A DNA stretch of 64,000 bases from NCBI GenBank assembly GCA_963780795.1, contig CAWADH010000014.1, positions 124,001 to 188,000 on the forward strand, read 5' to 3'. The position numbers were made by a program, and so were the translations under genes. The stretch is from DATJGR01 sp963780795 (GTDB lineage: Bacteria > Pseudomonadota > Gammaproteobacteria > Pseudomonadales > Azotimanducaceae). This document shows, one piece after another, positions 1 through 10,333 of this stretch. Position 1 is the first letter of the stretch. Every line of letters starts with the position of its first letter. Below the pieces are notes generated by a model, which saw only the letters and a program-made list of their open reading frames with translations, searched no databases and had not been told where the DNA came from.

Positions 1-981
1 TTCGTTTACGACGCGGTGCTGCGCAACGAGGCTACGGCCAAGGTGCTGGACGGAAAGGGAGGCGTGAGCGGCGCGCGCGTCGGCTCGCCGTTTCGGCAGC
101 CGAAGAATGGACTCGAAGCCATCTGGAACCACAACCTGCGCTGGCGCGGCTTGCGTGTGGAGCGTTCGGAAGGCAGCGCGGCGGTGACGCCGAAAGGGCG
201 GTACACGCTGGTGCTGTCGATTCAGCAGCTCGCGTTTCCGTACGACGTGCCTGGCGATAAGGCAGGGTGGAAGTTTTCAAATGTTCTCTTCGCGGCGAAA
301 TCGAAAACGCTCGCGCCCGCGCCGCTGACCGGACGGGGCACGCTGGTGCTGGAACCCATTGACGAGACGCGCGATCCGCGCAAGGTCTGGCTCTACACGC
401 CTGCATTGCGCCAACTCGTGCTGCAGGCGAACTACGGCTACGACCTGCCGACGCCGAACACCGACGCCCTGCGCACGGTCGATCAGTACGAGTTGTTCAC
501 GGGGCCGACCGACCGGTTCGAATGGACGCTGCTCGGCAAGCGCGAGATGTACATTCCGTACAACGCGTATCGCGTGCATGGCGACGACGTGGCAGTGGAG
601 CAAATCGTCGGCCGCAATCATCTCGCTCCGGATCTGTTGCGCTACGAACTGCATCGCGTGTGGGTCGTGGAAGCCGTGTTGAAGCCCGGCGCGAAGCACA
701 TCTACGGACGCCGGCGCTTCTATCTCGACGAGGACAGCTGGCAGGTGGCGGTGAGCGACAGTTGGGACCTGACAGGTTCGCTCTGGCGCACGGCCGAAGC
801 GCACGCAGTGAACTACTACCAGGTGCCGGTGCTGTGGTCCACGTTATTTGCGTACTACGACCTGCACAAGCACCGTTACCTGGTCGAGGGTCTCGACAAC
901 GGTCGCGGACCGTATCGGTTCACCGATACGGCAGACTCGCGCGAGTTCACTCCGAATGCGTTGAACTACTACCTGCGCTGA
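1..981 (+). CDS. DUF1329 family protein, 5' end outside window
   Basis: The frame is open from base 1 and ends in TGA at 979-981, so about 326 C-terminal residues are visible and the N-terminus with any signal peptide is cut off. The sequence has the tryptophan- and tyrosine-rich pattern of the DUF1329 family of predicted outer-membrane lipoprotein-sorting proteins (segments such as WNHNLRWRG, PRKVWLYTPALRQL, GRRRFYLDEDSW). Family members are usually about 450 residues and often sit beside DUF1302 and RND transporter genes. The precise substrate is not established. The last 13 bases overlap the convergent gene on the minus strand. Confidence 0.85.
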   Translation, partial: FVYDAVLRNEATAKVLDGKGGVSGARVGSPFRQPKNGLEAIWNHNLRWRGLRVERSEGSAAVTPKGRYTLVLSIQQLAFPYDVPGDKAGWKFSNVLFAAKSKTLAPAPLTGRGTLVLEPIDETRDPRKVWLYTPALRQLVLQANYGYDLPTPNTDALRTVDQYELFTGPTDRFEWTLLGKREMYIPYNAYRVHGDDVAVEQIVGRNHLAPDLLRYELHRVWVVEAVLKPGAKHIYGRRRFYLDEDSWQVAVSDSWDLTGSLWRTAEAHAVNYYQVPVLWSTLFAYYDLHKHRYLVEGLDNGRGPYRFTDTADSREFTPNALNYYLR

Positions 982-2003
982 GACGCTTCAGCCGGAGCTG
1001 CCGTCGACAACGCGGAGCGCGGCACGCGCACCGGCACGATCACGGCATGCAGGTTCGATCCGATCCAGAGTTCGTTGAGGCGCAGTGCCGCAGCCGATTC
1101 GTGCGAGGCCGCGTCGACCTTGTAGCCGGTGTGGCTCACGCGCAATTCGATGGTGTTCATTCCGAAATGTCGCGCCGGCTCGCCGAGCACGGCTTCGATC
1201 TGAGCAAAACTATGATCGAGCGTCGCGAGGTCCGTCTTCAATTCGAGGTGGTCTTCGGCGGTGGTTTCGAGTTCGCGTTGCAGCGTGGCGATCTCCGCCG
1301 ACGCATCCTGCTCGCCGGATGCGAGCGATTGCAGGTTGCCGCGCCGCAGCGTGAGCATCCGCAACCGCGTGGCCAGCATGCTCTTGCGCGTTTCCAGCTC
1401 CGCCGCGCGGTCGCGCACGGCGACGATGCGTTCGAGCGCGAGCCCCGCGACGCGTTCGAGAATCGCTTCGCCCAACAGACCGCGCGTCGTGGCGATGTCG
1501 CCGGCCATGCCGAGCAGCGTGTGCGTGGTGAACCCCACCGTCGTCTGTGCCACGTCGCGGCGTACTTCACCTTCGACCAGCGCGCTCGCCAGAACGTTGC
1601 GCTCCTCGCGACGCATGCCGAGTACGCCGTAAGCGGCGTCGAACCGCACGTTCGAGGGATCGCGGAAGAACGCATTCAGTTCGACGTTGCGGTCGAGGCA
1701 CTCCTGCACGTCCCTGGGTGTCGCGAAGAATGCATTGACGTACGGGTCGGCGCTCCAGGCCCCGCGCGACAGTTCGATGGGCTCCGGCACGCGCGGCGCC
1801 AACGAGCGCAAGAAGCGGATGCTGCTGATTGTCGCCGGCGCCAGGCGCTCGCGATAGCGCGGCATCAACCGAAGCCGAGGGTCTACGGCTTCGGCGATGG
1901 CGTCCACGCAGTCATTCAGCAGCGCTGCATCGACATTGTCGGTCTCGTTCGACGCGCCGAACAGGGCGGAACCGACGCGCTTGAACAGATGGGCGAGTGA
2001 CAT
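969..2003 (-). CDS. Conserved hypothetical protein with central coiled coil
   Basis: A 344-residue protein starting MSLAHLFKRVGSALFG; no signal peptide or membrane segment is evident. Residues about 190-275 are rich in Leu, Glu, Arg and Ala in heptad-like spacing (ELETRKSMLATRLRML, LQRELETTAEDHLELK), which suggests a coiled coil. I do not recognise the family and assign no function. It ends tail-to-tail with the DUF1329 gene (13-base overlap) and lies upstream of the universal stress protein gene on the same strand with a gap of about 28 bases, so the two may share a transcript. Confidence 0.7.
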   Translation of the reverse strand: MSLAHLFKRVGSALFGASNETDNVDAALLNDCVDAIAEAVDPRLRLMPRYRERLAPATISSIRFLRSLAPRVPEPIELSRGAWSADPYVNAFFATPRDVQECLDRNVELNAFFRDPSNVRFDAAYGVLGMRREERNVLASALVEGEVRRDVAQTTVGFTTHTLLGMAGDIATTRGLLGEAILERVAGLALERIVAVRDRAAELETRKSMLATRLRMLTLRRGNLQSLASGEQDASAEIATLQRELETTAEDHLELKTDLATLDHSFAQIEAVLGEPARHFGMNTIELRVSHTGYKVDAASHESAAALRLNELWIGSNLHAVIVPVRVPRSALSTAAPAEASQRR

Positions 2004-2031
2004 GCGTGAACTCGAATTCTAATGCTGCGGC

Positions 2032-2493
2032 TCAGGCCGCGAATTCGGTCGGCAACGCCGGACGCACCGCGGGCGTCGTGACGGTCGGCACCGTCGCGGA
2101 GATCGCAACGGGTAGCGACGGCGCCGTCGCACCGATTACGACGGCCGCGTTGAGCCTCGATGCTACCGCGTCGATTGCATTTGCCAACGTGCCCTCTTCG
2201 ACGTGAATGGCTGCGTCGATGTGGAACCTACGCAATATCTCTCGGATCGCGCAGCGTCGTCGATCGCGCGCCTTCACGCGGAGCGCCGGCAGGTAACGTT
2301 CGACCTGATACGCGCGCGCGTCTCCAAACGCGGCGTAGGTGCCGACGACGTGCAGTTCGCCGCCGAGCTTCTTCGTCAGCTGAGCAGCCTGCGCGAGGAT
2401 CCGTTCGTTCGGTTCCGCGCCCGGCGCGTCGAGCGCGGCCAGAATGCGAACTAGTTGGGGGCGAAGAGCGGAATGAATCGAGCCAGTCGTCAT
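2032..2493 (-). CDS. Universal stress protein (Usp) domain protein
   Basis: A 153-residue protein. ATG at 2493 is preferred over upstream starts because a GAGGA Shine-Dalgarno lies 6-10 bases before it; an ATG at 2523 is the alternative. The N-terminal segment VRILAALDAP followed by LAQAAQLTKKLGGELHVVGTY is typical of the Usp alpha/beta fold, and NAAVVIGA matches the strand before the ATP-binding loop. The usual G-x2-G-x9-G(S/T) loop is absent and the end is a Pro/Thr/Val-rich tail, so ATP binding is doubtful. Usp proteins act in the cytoplasm in stress survival, which would fit the acid-stress type genes that follow. Confidence 0.7.
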   Translation of the reverse strand: MTTGSIHSALRPQLVRILAALDAPGAEPNERILAQAAQLTKKLGGELHVVGTYAAFGDARAYQVERYLPALRVKARDRRRCAIREILRRFHIDAAIHVEEGTLANAIDAVASRLNAAVVIGATAPSLPVAISATVPTVTTPAVRPALPTEFAA

Positions 2494-2619
2494 GTCGTCC
2501 TCGCCTGCTGCATCCGTTTGCATTGTGAGTCGCGGGTGCGAAACGTCACTAGGGGATTCCCGCAGTAGCGCCGGCGCAGTGTAGTGCCGGTAAGATCGGT
2601 TCGGCTGCCCCTTTTTGCC

Positions 2620-2990
2620 ACCGTTGGACCGCGCGCATGGATGGAGGTTCTTCACCCAGCATCTGGCACCGGGCGAGCGCCTCGCCGAAACGCTGTTCGG
2701 CCTCATCATGACGCCGACTTTCACGCTCGGTGCCGGCGTGATGGTTGGCACGGCAGAAGGGACACGCTGGTGCCGATCTCGTCGGACGCCCAGCGGCGTT
2801 TTACCGCGACGTCGTCGGGTATGTTCGGGTCGGCGCGGCGTCAACCGCGCGTTACAGGGGGCGACGCGTGCCGCGTTCGCGGGGTTCGCTCTGGTGTTCT
2901 TCGCGAGTCTGCGGGCGGCTGCGCTTCGGTCTCGGACTGACGGTGCTGGGCGTGATACTGGTGCTCATCGCCATTCCGCTCGGGTGCTAG
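2620..2990 (+). pseudogene. Remnant of a VIT/CCC1-like membrane protein gene
   Basis: Three frames together resemble a family of about 230-residue integral membrane proteins related to VIT/CCC1 transporters. The N-terminal part (LAPGERLAETLFGLIM, TFTLGAGVMVG) is in one frame. The central cytoplasmic part (LVPISSDAQRR, then FYRDVVGYVRVGAAS) shifts through two more frames, followed by AAFAGFALVFFASL, and the last membrane segment (GLGLTVLGVILVLIAI) is in another. The expected second and third membrane segments and the segment after FFASL are missing, so large internal deletions as well as frameshifts have occurred. The flanks (2494-2619 and 2991-3117) hold no other recognisable gene. Boundaries are approximate. 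Confidence 0.6.
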
Positions 2991-3117
2991 TTAAGACAGG
3001 AGGTCGGGTTCGTTCGGACAGGCGTGATACTCGGTAGATGCGGACTATGATAGGCGCCGCGCTGACCGGAGAGTCAGGTTGAAGGCGTATTTTTTAGCAG
3101 TTGGTTAGGGGGTTGCG

Positions 3118-5453
3118 ATGCTCGAAGGAAAGTTCGCACCGTTGCGGTTGCGGGTGCTGGTCGTCGATGACGAACTGACGCACGCCACTGCCGAAGGCCG
3201 CGCCGCGCGGCTGCTGGTCACCGACCTCGAGGCGCGCAACCTCGAAGTCATTCAAGCCATCTCCGCCACCGACGGCATGGCGGTCGTCACGTCGGACGCC
3301 GCCATCCACGCCGTGCTGATGGATTGGTCGCTCGACGACGACGACGCGAAGACGCACGAGAAAGCGCGCGGGCTGCTCAGCTACATCCGCAGCCGCAACG
3401 ATCGCATTCCGATTTTTCTGATGGCGGAGCGCAGAGACTCGTCGCAGCTGCCGGTCGAAGTGATGCAGATCGTCGACGAATTCATCTGGACGCTCGAAGA
3501 CACCGCGTCGTTCGTCAGCGGCCGCGTCGAAGCGGCGGCGCGGCGTTACGTCGAGGCGATGCTGCCGCCTTTTGCCGCGGCGCTCGGCCGTTTCGCGCGC
3601 GTGCACGAGTATTCGTGGCACACGCCGGGCCACACCGGCGGAACGGCGTTCCTCAAATCGCCGGTCGGCCGCGTGTTCTACGACTACTTCGGCGAGAACG
3701 TGCTGCGCTCGGATCTGTCGATCAGCGTCGGCGAGCTCGGCTCGCTGCTCGATCACACCGGGCCGATCGGCGAATCGCGAGAAATACGCTGCGCGCGTGT
3801 TCGGCGCGCACCGCACGTACTGCGTCACCAACGGCACGTCCACGTCGAACCGGCTGATCTTCACGGCAGCGGTCACGCGCGACCAGATCGCGCTGTGCGA
3901 CCGCAACTGCCACAAGTCGATCGAGCACGGGCTGACGCTCACCGGCGCGATCCCGACCTACTACGTGCCTCTGCGAAACCGTTGGGGAATCATCGGCCCG
4001 ATCCATCCCGACCAGTTCAAGAAGGCGTCCATCGACGAGGCGATCGCGTCGAATCCGCTGCGTACACGACGGCGTCGACCGCACGCCGGTGTACAGCGTC
4101 GTCACGAACTCGACCTACGACGGGCTGTGCTACAACGCCGGTCGCGGTCGAGAAGCTGCTCGACGGTACCGTCGACCGCGTGCACTGGGACGAAGCGTGG
4201 TACGGCTATGCGCGCTTCAACCCGATCTACCGCAATCGGCTACGCTATGCGCGGCGATCCGAAGGATCACACCGGGCCGACGGTGTTCGCGACGCACTCC
4301 ACGCACAAGCTGCTTGCAGCGCTATCGCAGGCTTCCTATCTGCACATCCGCGACGGGCGCGGCGCGATCCCGCACACGCGCTTCAACGAGTCGTTCATGA
4401 TGCACGCGTCGACGTCGCCGCTGTATACGATCATCGCGTCGAACGACATCACGTCGGCGATGATGGACGGTCTCGGCGGTCAGACGCTCACCAACGAGTC
4501 CATTGAGGAGGCGGTGGCGTTCCGGCAGACGATGGGCCGCCTGCATGCGCATTTCGGCAAAGCCCGCGACTGGTTCTTCAACACGTGGAATGCTGCGTCG
4601 GTGAAGGTGCCGGGATCGCAAACAACGCGTGCCGTTCCACGAAGCGCCCGCCGACGTGCTGACCACCGATCCCGATGCCTGGGTGATGCATCCGGGCGAC
4701 GACTGGCACGGCTTCGACACGCTGCCCGACGACTACTGCATGCTCGATCCGATCAAGGTGTCGATCGTGACGCCGGGGGTCGGCAAAACCGGCGAGCTCG
4801 AGAAGTCCGGCATTCCGGCGACGCTCGTCACGGCGTATCTCGATCGGCAGGGCATCCAGGTGGAAAAGACCACCGACTTCACCGTGCTGTTCCTGTTCTC
4901 GTTCGGCATCACGAAAGGCAAGTGGGGCACGCTCGTCACCGCGCTGCTCGACTTCAAGCGCGATTACGACGCGAACGTTCCGCTCGAACAGGCGATTCCG
5001 CGGCTTACTGCATCGCACCCGGAACGCTATGGCGCGATGGGTCTGAAAGATCTCGCCGACGAGATGTTCGATCAGTTGAAGGTGGCGAAGCAGACGAAGT
5101 GGCTTTCGGAAGCGTTCTCCACGTTGCCGGAAGCGCGCATGACGCCCGCGGACGCCTACCGTGAACTGGTGCTCGACAACATCGAACACGTGCCGCTCGA
5201 GAAGCTCGCCGATCGCGTGCTCGCCACCAGCGTCGTGCCGTATCCGCCCGGCATTCCGATGCTGATGCCGGGAGAGAGCACGGGTGCCGACGACGGGCCG
5301 TATCTGAGTTATCTGCGCGCGCTGCAGGGATGGGATGCGCGGTTCCCCGGTTTCGGCCACGACACGCACGGCGTAGAGAACCGTGACGGCAAACTGTACA
5401 TGCAGGTTCTGAAGAAGGATGCCGCACCGAAGTCTGCGCGCAAACGGGGGTGA
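3118..5453 (+). pseudogene. Arginine/lysine decarboxylase (AdiA/LdcI type), five frameshifts as sequenced
   Basis: Read through five frame changes, about 780 codons give a full-length fold-type-I PLP decarboxylase: an N-terminal response-regulator-like wing domain (LRVLVVDDE, residues 1-130), HTPGHTGGTAF, SDLSISVGELGSLLDHTGP, then RVFGAHRTYCVTNGTS, and the PLP lysine in THSTHKLLAA (codon 4307-4309), ending LPYPPG-type PYPPGIPMLMPG. The match is closer to the AdiA branch (arginine to agmatine) than to SpeF. Such enzymes consume a cytoplasmic proton per turnover in acid resistance. Breaks lie near 3778, 4061, 4139, 4237 and 4628. Each shifts in the same direction and is repaired by restoring one GC/CG pair, with no other damage. 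It is either recently inactivated or a base-calling artefact. Start ATG 3118. Confidence 0.85.
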
Positions 5454-5455
5454 CG

Positions 5456-7827
5456 ATGATTCCGCGCTCAGTGAAAGCACCCACGATTCCGATACCGTTC
5501 CACCGGCTGCTCAAGATCGTTGCGATCGTCGATCCGGCGAATGTGCAGGCGAAGGAACTGCATCGAACTCATTCGAGCGGAGAACTATCGAGGTCGAGGT
5601 GACCGACCGCCTCGAACGCGACGTCCACGAAGACGCGTCGGTCGGGGCATACATCGCCGCGGTCGACGGCGACCGGCGTGAAGGCGCGAAGCGGCTGGCG
5701 TCGGAAGTGCGTGCGCTCGGATTCGAAACGCCGCTCTGGGCGCTCGCGGATTCGCATCAGATCTCCGATCTCGCGGTCGTCGGCGGCCTGGGTGAGGTCG
5801 ACGGCTACATCTATCTCGGCCAGCAAACGCCGGCGTTCTATGCGAAGCAGGTAGTTGCGAGCCTCGTCAAATACGGTCTCGGTCTGTTGCCGCCGTTCTT
5901 CGGTGGGATGATGGCATACGACGCGAATGCAACGATCGCATTCGACTGTCCCGGCCATCAGGGTGGACAGTTCTACAAGAAGTCGCCAGCCGGCCAGCTG
6001 TTCTTCAAGCACTTCGGCGAGGCCATCTTCCGCAACGACCTGTGTAACGCCGACGTCGATCTCGGCGATCTGCTGATTCACGAAGGCGCGGCTGCCGAGG
6101 CGCAGAAACATGCAGCGCGTGTGTTCGGCGCCGACCGCACGTACTTCGTCCTGAACGGCACCAGCACATCGAACAAGGTCGTCACCGGCGCCGTGCTGAA
6201 GCGCGGCGATCTGGTGCTGTTCGACCGCAACAACCACAAGTCGCTGCACCAGGGTGCGCTCGTTCAGGCCGGCGCGATTCCGGTTTTCCTGCCGACGGCG
6301 CGCAACCCGTTCGGCATGATCGGCGCGGTCGACTGGGATGCGTGGGACGAGAAATATCTGCGCGAGCAGATCCGGAACAACCCGCTCGTGACCGACAAGA
6401 AGCGCGCCGACGCCGAGCGCCCGTTCCGCCTCGCGTGCATCCAGCTCGCGACATACGACGGCACCGTCTACAACGTCAAGAAGGTGCTCGAGCGGATCGG
6501 CCACCTGTGCGACTACGTGCTGTGGGATGAAGCGTGGATCGGCTACAACGCCTTCCATCCGTTGTTCGACAACCACAGTCCGATGCGCCTGACGGACCTC
6601 TCGCCGGAGTCTGCGGGGCTCTTCTCGACCCAATCGGTACACAAGCAGCTCGCAGGCTTTTCGCAGGCGTCGCAGATCCACAAGCGCGACGAACACATCC
6701 GCGGGCAGCGCCGCTACGTCGAACACAAACGCTTCAACGAAGCTTTCATGATCAACGCATCGACCTCGCCGTTCTATCCGCTGTTCGCATCGCTCGACGT
6801 GAACGCGAAGATCCACGAGGGAAAGGCGGGCGAGATGCTGTGGGATCGCTGCATCGGTCTCTCCATCGAAGCACGCAAGAAATTCCGCGAGTTCGGCCGC
6901 CACTACGCTGAGAACGGTAAGAGCGCCGACGAGAAATGGTTCTTCGATCCGTTCGTACCCGATGTCGTTACGATCCGCGGCTCGACGTTTCACGGCGGAT
7001 GCGACGAACGTGCCGTGGGAGGATCTGCCAACGGATGTGCTGAAGCGCGAACAGCAGTGCTGGAACTTCCATCCGGAAGAGCCGCTGGCACGGTTACGCG
7101 GGGTATTCCGACGACTATGCGATGGTCGACCCCAACAAGCTGATGCTGGTGACGCCGGGCATCGATCGAAAGACCGGTGACTATCTCGACTACGGCGTAC
7201 CGGCAACGGTCGTCGCCAACTACCTGCGCGAACAGCGCGTCGTGCCGGAGAAGTGCGACCTCAACAGCATCCTGTTCCTGATGACGCCGGCCGAAGACGA
7301 GAGCAAGCTCAATACGCTGATCGCGAGGCTGGTCAAGTTCAAGAACCTGTGGGACCGGGACGCGCCGCTCGGACGAGGCGTTGCCGACATTGTACGCCGC
7401 GCACGACGAGCGATATGCCGGTTACACGCTGAAGAAGATCTGCAACGAAATGCATGCGTTCTACCGGCAGGCGAACGTCAAGGAATCTGCAGCGGCAGAG
7501 CTTCCGCGCGATCGAGCTTTCCGGAGACTGGCGATGTTGCCGAAGGATGCGTACGAAGCGCTCGTCGCGGGCGACGTCGACTACGTTCCGCTCGACCAGA
7601 TCGAGGGGCGCATCTCCGCCACGCTCGCATTGATTTATCCGCCCGGCATCGGCATCGTGCTGCCGGGCGAGCGCTGGGACGCGCGCGCGCAGCCGATGCT
7701 CGAGTACTTCCTCGCGTTCCAGGAAGCGTTCAATCGCTTTCCGGGCTTCAACTACGAGGTGCAGGGCGTGTATCAGGAGCGAGAAGACGGTCGCATCCGG
7801 TTCTACACGTACGTCGTTCGGGAATGA
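5456..7827 (+). pseudogene. speF: Inducible-type ornithine decarboxylase, five frameshifts as sequenced
   Basis: Starts 3 bases after the preceding decarboxylase (ATG 5456, MIPRSVKAPTIPI). Reading through frame changes near 5561, 5589, 6986, 7089 and 7372 yields about 790 codons that follow SpeF closely: wing domain, FDCPGHQGGQFYKKSPAG, NADVDLGDLLIHEG, RTYFVLNGTSTSNKVV, the PLP lysine in TQSVHKQLAGFSQ (codon 6643-6645), VPEKCDLNSILFL, and C-terminal FPGFNYEVQGVY. The reaction is ornithine to putrescine plus CO2 with uptake of a proton. The following gene is potE, the classical partner. Every break is repaired by adding back one GC/CG dinucleotide, and no stop codon occurs within the correct frames. 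Confidence 0.9.
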
Positions 7828-7881
7828 GAGGGCTGGAGCGCCAACGCATTCGCAATGGCGCGGCAACTAGGAGGGGGCTCG

Positions 7882-9225
7882 ATGGCTGAACACGCAGAAG
7901 AAGATGAACGTGGTGCAGCTGACGTTCATCGTCACGGTCAACATGATGGGCTCCGGCATCATCATGCTGCCGACCAACATGGCGAAGGTCGGTGCGATAT
8001 CGCTTCTGTCATGGATCGTGACGGCGCTCGGCTCGATGGCGATGGCCTATGGGTTCGCACAGGCGGGCATCTACAACCAGCGTCCCGGAGGATTGGCCGC
8101 ATATGCGGAGGACGGCTACGGCAAGGCCGGCTACTTCCAGACGTTCTTCCTCTACTTCGTGTCGCTCGCGATCGCGAACGTCGCGGTCGCGATTTCGGCG
8201 CTCGGCTATCTCGCACGCATTCTTTCCAATGCTGACGGCAGACGCCGATCGCGACGTGCATCGGCGTGATCGGGCTGTTGTGGCTGACTACCGTTGCAAA
8301 CTTCGGCGGTCCGAAGCTGACCGGACGCATCGGTTCGGTCACCGTGTGGGGCGTCATCCTGCCGGTCGGCTTCATGTCGCTCTTCGGCTGGTTCTGGTTC
8401 AGCGGCGAGACGTTCGCCGCTGCGTGGAATCCGAATGGACTGAGCCCGCTCGCGGGCATGGGCTCGAGCATCTCGCTGACGCTGTGGGCATTCCTCGGCC
8501 TCGAATCGGCGTCTCAGAACGCATCCGCGGTCGAGAATCCGAAGCGCGACGTGCCGATCGCGTGTCTGTTCGGCACGCTCGGCGCTGCAGTGATCTACAT
8601 TCTGTCGACGACCGCGATCCAGGGGATCGTGCCAAACGCCGATCTCGCCGCATCGACCGGCTCGTTCGGAACCGCGTTCGCGCAGATGTTCAATCCGACG
8701 ATCGGTTCCATCGTCATGGGTCTCGCCGCGATGGCGTGCGTCGGCTCGCTGCTCGGCTGGCAGTTCACGATCGCGTCGGTTGCCAAGGACGCGGCAGATT
8801 CCCAGATGTTCCCGAGCGTGTTCGGGAAAGCCAATGCGATGGGTGCGCCGATCATCGGCATGATCATCATGGGCGTGGTGCAGTCGCTGCTCGCACTGAT
8901 GACGATTTCGCCGGACCTGTCCGCGCAGTTCGGCGCGCTGGTCAATTTGGCTGTCGTCACGAACGTGGTGCCGTACATCCTCGCGCTGTCGGCGCTGACC
9001 GTGATCCTGCAAACCGCGGGCGTCGGAGGCGGAGGGTATACCCGGACGATCACCATCACGGTCGTTGGACTCATCTACAGCGTGTACGCGCTCTACGCGG
9101 CGGGCACCAGTGCGGTCATGGGCGGCATGCTCGTGATGGGACTGGGCTGGCTCATCTGGCTGTTCATGGCGCCAAGGTTCATGACCCGAGCGGCCGTGGC
9201 CACGACCACACCGCGTGCGGCCTGA
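7882..9225 (+). pseudogene. potE: Putrescine/ornithine antiporter PotE, three frameshifts as sequenced
   Basis: A strong AGGAGG site precedes ATG 7882. The reconstructed 448-codon product begins MAEHAQKKMNVVQLT, continues NMMGSGIIMLPTNMAKVG, and keeps SITVWGVILPVG, LWAFLGLESA, SLLGWQFTIASV and LVNLAVVTNVVPYIL, all close to PotE of the APC superfamily with about 12 membrane segments. It exchanges external ornithine for internal putrescine in the inner membrane and works with SpeF, directly upstream. Breaks lie near 7894, 8217 and 8238; each is repaired by one GC dinucleotide. The remaining 330 codons are intact. The stop is followed at once by the Shine-Dalgarno of the next gene, which indicates an operon. 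Confidence 0.9.
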
Positions 9226-9231
9226 AGGAGG

Positions 9232-10272
9232 ATGAACATGCTCAAGTCGGCATTGACCCGGAATCAACGGCGCGACCTGTTGAGCGCGATGCGCACCTTC
9301 GCGATGGCATTGGCAACTGGGTGCGCGCTTGTCACGGTGACGGTTGCCGTGTCGGTCGACGCCGCGTCGAAACCGACGCCCGCGCCCGCGATGGCTGCAC
9401 CCACCAGCGAGCCCGCACCGGTCGCCAGCCCACCCGCCCCGGCGACGACGATCGAACGGATCCGCAGCACCGGAAAACTCACGCTGGGCTATCGGCCCGA
9501 TGCGCCGCCGATGTCGTATCGCGATGGAGCGGGCAAGCCTTCGGGCTATTCCGTGCAGCTGTGTACAAGAGTCGCCGAAGCACTCAAAGCAGAGCTCTCG
9601 CTGCCGTCGCTCGACGTGCGGTGGGTCGCGGTCACCACCGGTTACGTCGACGTCCAACAGCACGCCGTCGATCTGGTTTGCGCTGATGACGAGGTCACGC
9701 TGGCGCACCGTTACGCGGCATCATTCTCGATTCCGGTGTTTCCGGGCGGGATCTCCGCGCTCGTCCGCAAGGATGCGTCGGTGGAGTTTCAGCGCGTGCT
9801 CGAGGAGCGCCCGGCGCCGTATCAGCCACTCTGGCGCGGCACAGCTCCGCCAACGCTGGAGCATCGCACGTATTCTGCACTCGGCGGCTCCGCGACGCTC
9901 GACGTGCTTAAGGAGCGCCAAGCGAGCATGCACCTGACGGCGAGCGTCGCATCGGTCGACAGCTACGATGCCGGCGTCGCGGCGGTCCTGCAGCGTCGTT
10001 CGGATGTGCTGTTCGGCGACCGGGCGCAACTGCTTGGGGGCGTGCAGCGCAATCCGGATGCGAAGGACCTGCGGGTGCTGTCGCGGCGCTTCGAGTTTGC
10101 GGCGTCGGCGCTCGCGCTGCCGCGAAACGACGACGACTTCCGCCTCGCGGTTGATCGCGCATTGACCGATATCTACCTGGATCCGCAATTCGGCGCGTTG
10201 TATTCGGCGACGTTTGGAGCACCGGATGCGGATACGGTCGCGTTCTTCCGGTCGGTGGTCATTCCGAAGTAG
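9232..10272 (+). CDS. Periplasmic solute-binding protein, family 3 (amino acid type)
   Basis: A 346-residue protein with an AAGGAGG site overlapping the potE stop region. Residues about 20-45 form a hydrophobic signal segment, followed by a Pro/Ala linker (about 47-72). The mature domain starts IERIRSTGKLTLGYR and has MSYRDGAGKPSGYSVQLC and a C-terminal VDRALTDIYLDPQFGALY, typical of GltI/HisJ-like type II binding folds. No ABC permease or ATPase gene follows, so it may feed a distant transporter or act as a sensor or scavenger beside PotE. The ligand is unknown; its place after speF-potE suggests a basic amino acid. Confidence 0.85.
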   Translation: MNMLKSALTRNQRRDLLSAMRTFAMALATGCALVTVTVAVSVDAASKPTPAPAMAAPTSEPAPVASPPAPATTIERIRSTGKLTLGYRPDAPPMSYRDGAGKPSGYSVQLCTRVAEALKAELSLPSLDVRWVAVTTGYVDVQQHAVDLVCADDEVTLAHRYAASFSIPVFPGGISALVRKDASVEFQRVLEERPAPYQPLWRGTAPPTLEHRTYSALGGSATLDVLKERQASMHLTASVASVDSYDAGVAAVLQRRSDVLFGDRAQLLGGVQRNPDAKDLRVLSRRFEFAASALALPRNDDDFRLAVDRALTDIYLDPQFGALYSATFGAPDADTVAFFRSVVIPK

Positions 10273-10333
10273 TGTGTCGCGGACAGTTCCAGAGTCGCAC
10301 GTCGGAGCAGTTGGTTGACGCGAGAGTAGTGCA

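Noticed and set aside
522..2000. Long + strand open frame opposite the coiled-coil gene
   Set aside because: Arg/Gly-rich low-quality translation, no family resemblance, a shadow of the minus-strand gene in high-GC DNA.
5569..7206. 545-codon minus-strand frame across speF
   Set aside because: Antisense shadow; speF matches its family throughout on the + strand.
3118..8240. Programmed ribosomal frameshifting in the decarboxylase and potE genes
   Set aside because: Thirteen shifts in three genes, none at a known slippery heptamer; homologues are read without frameshift.
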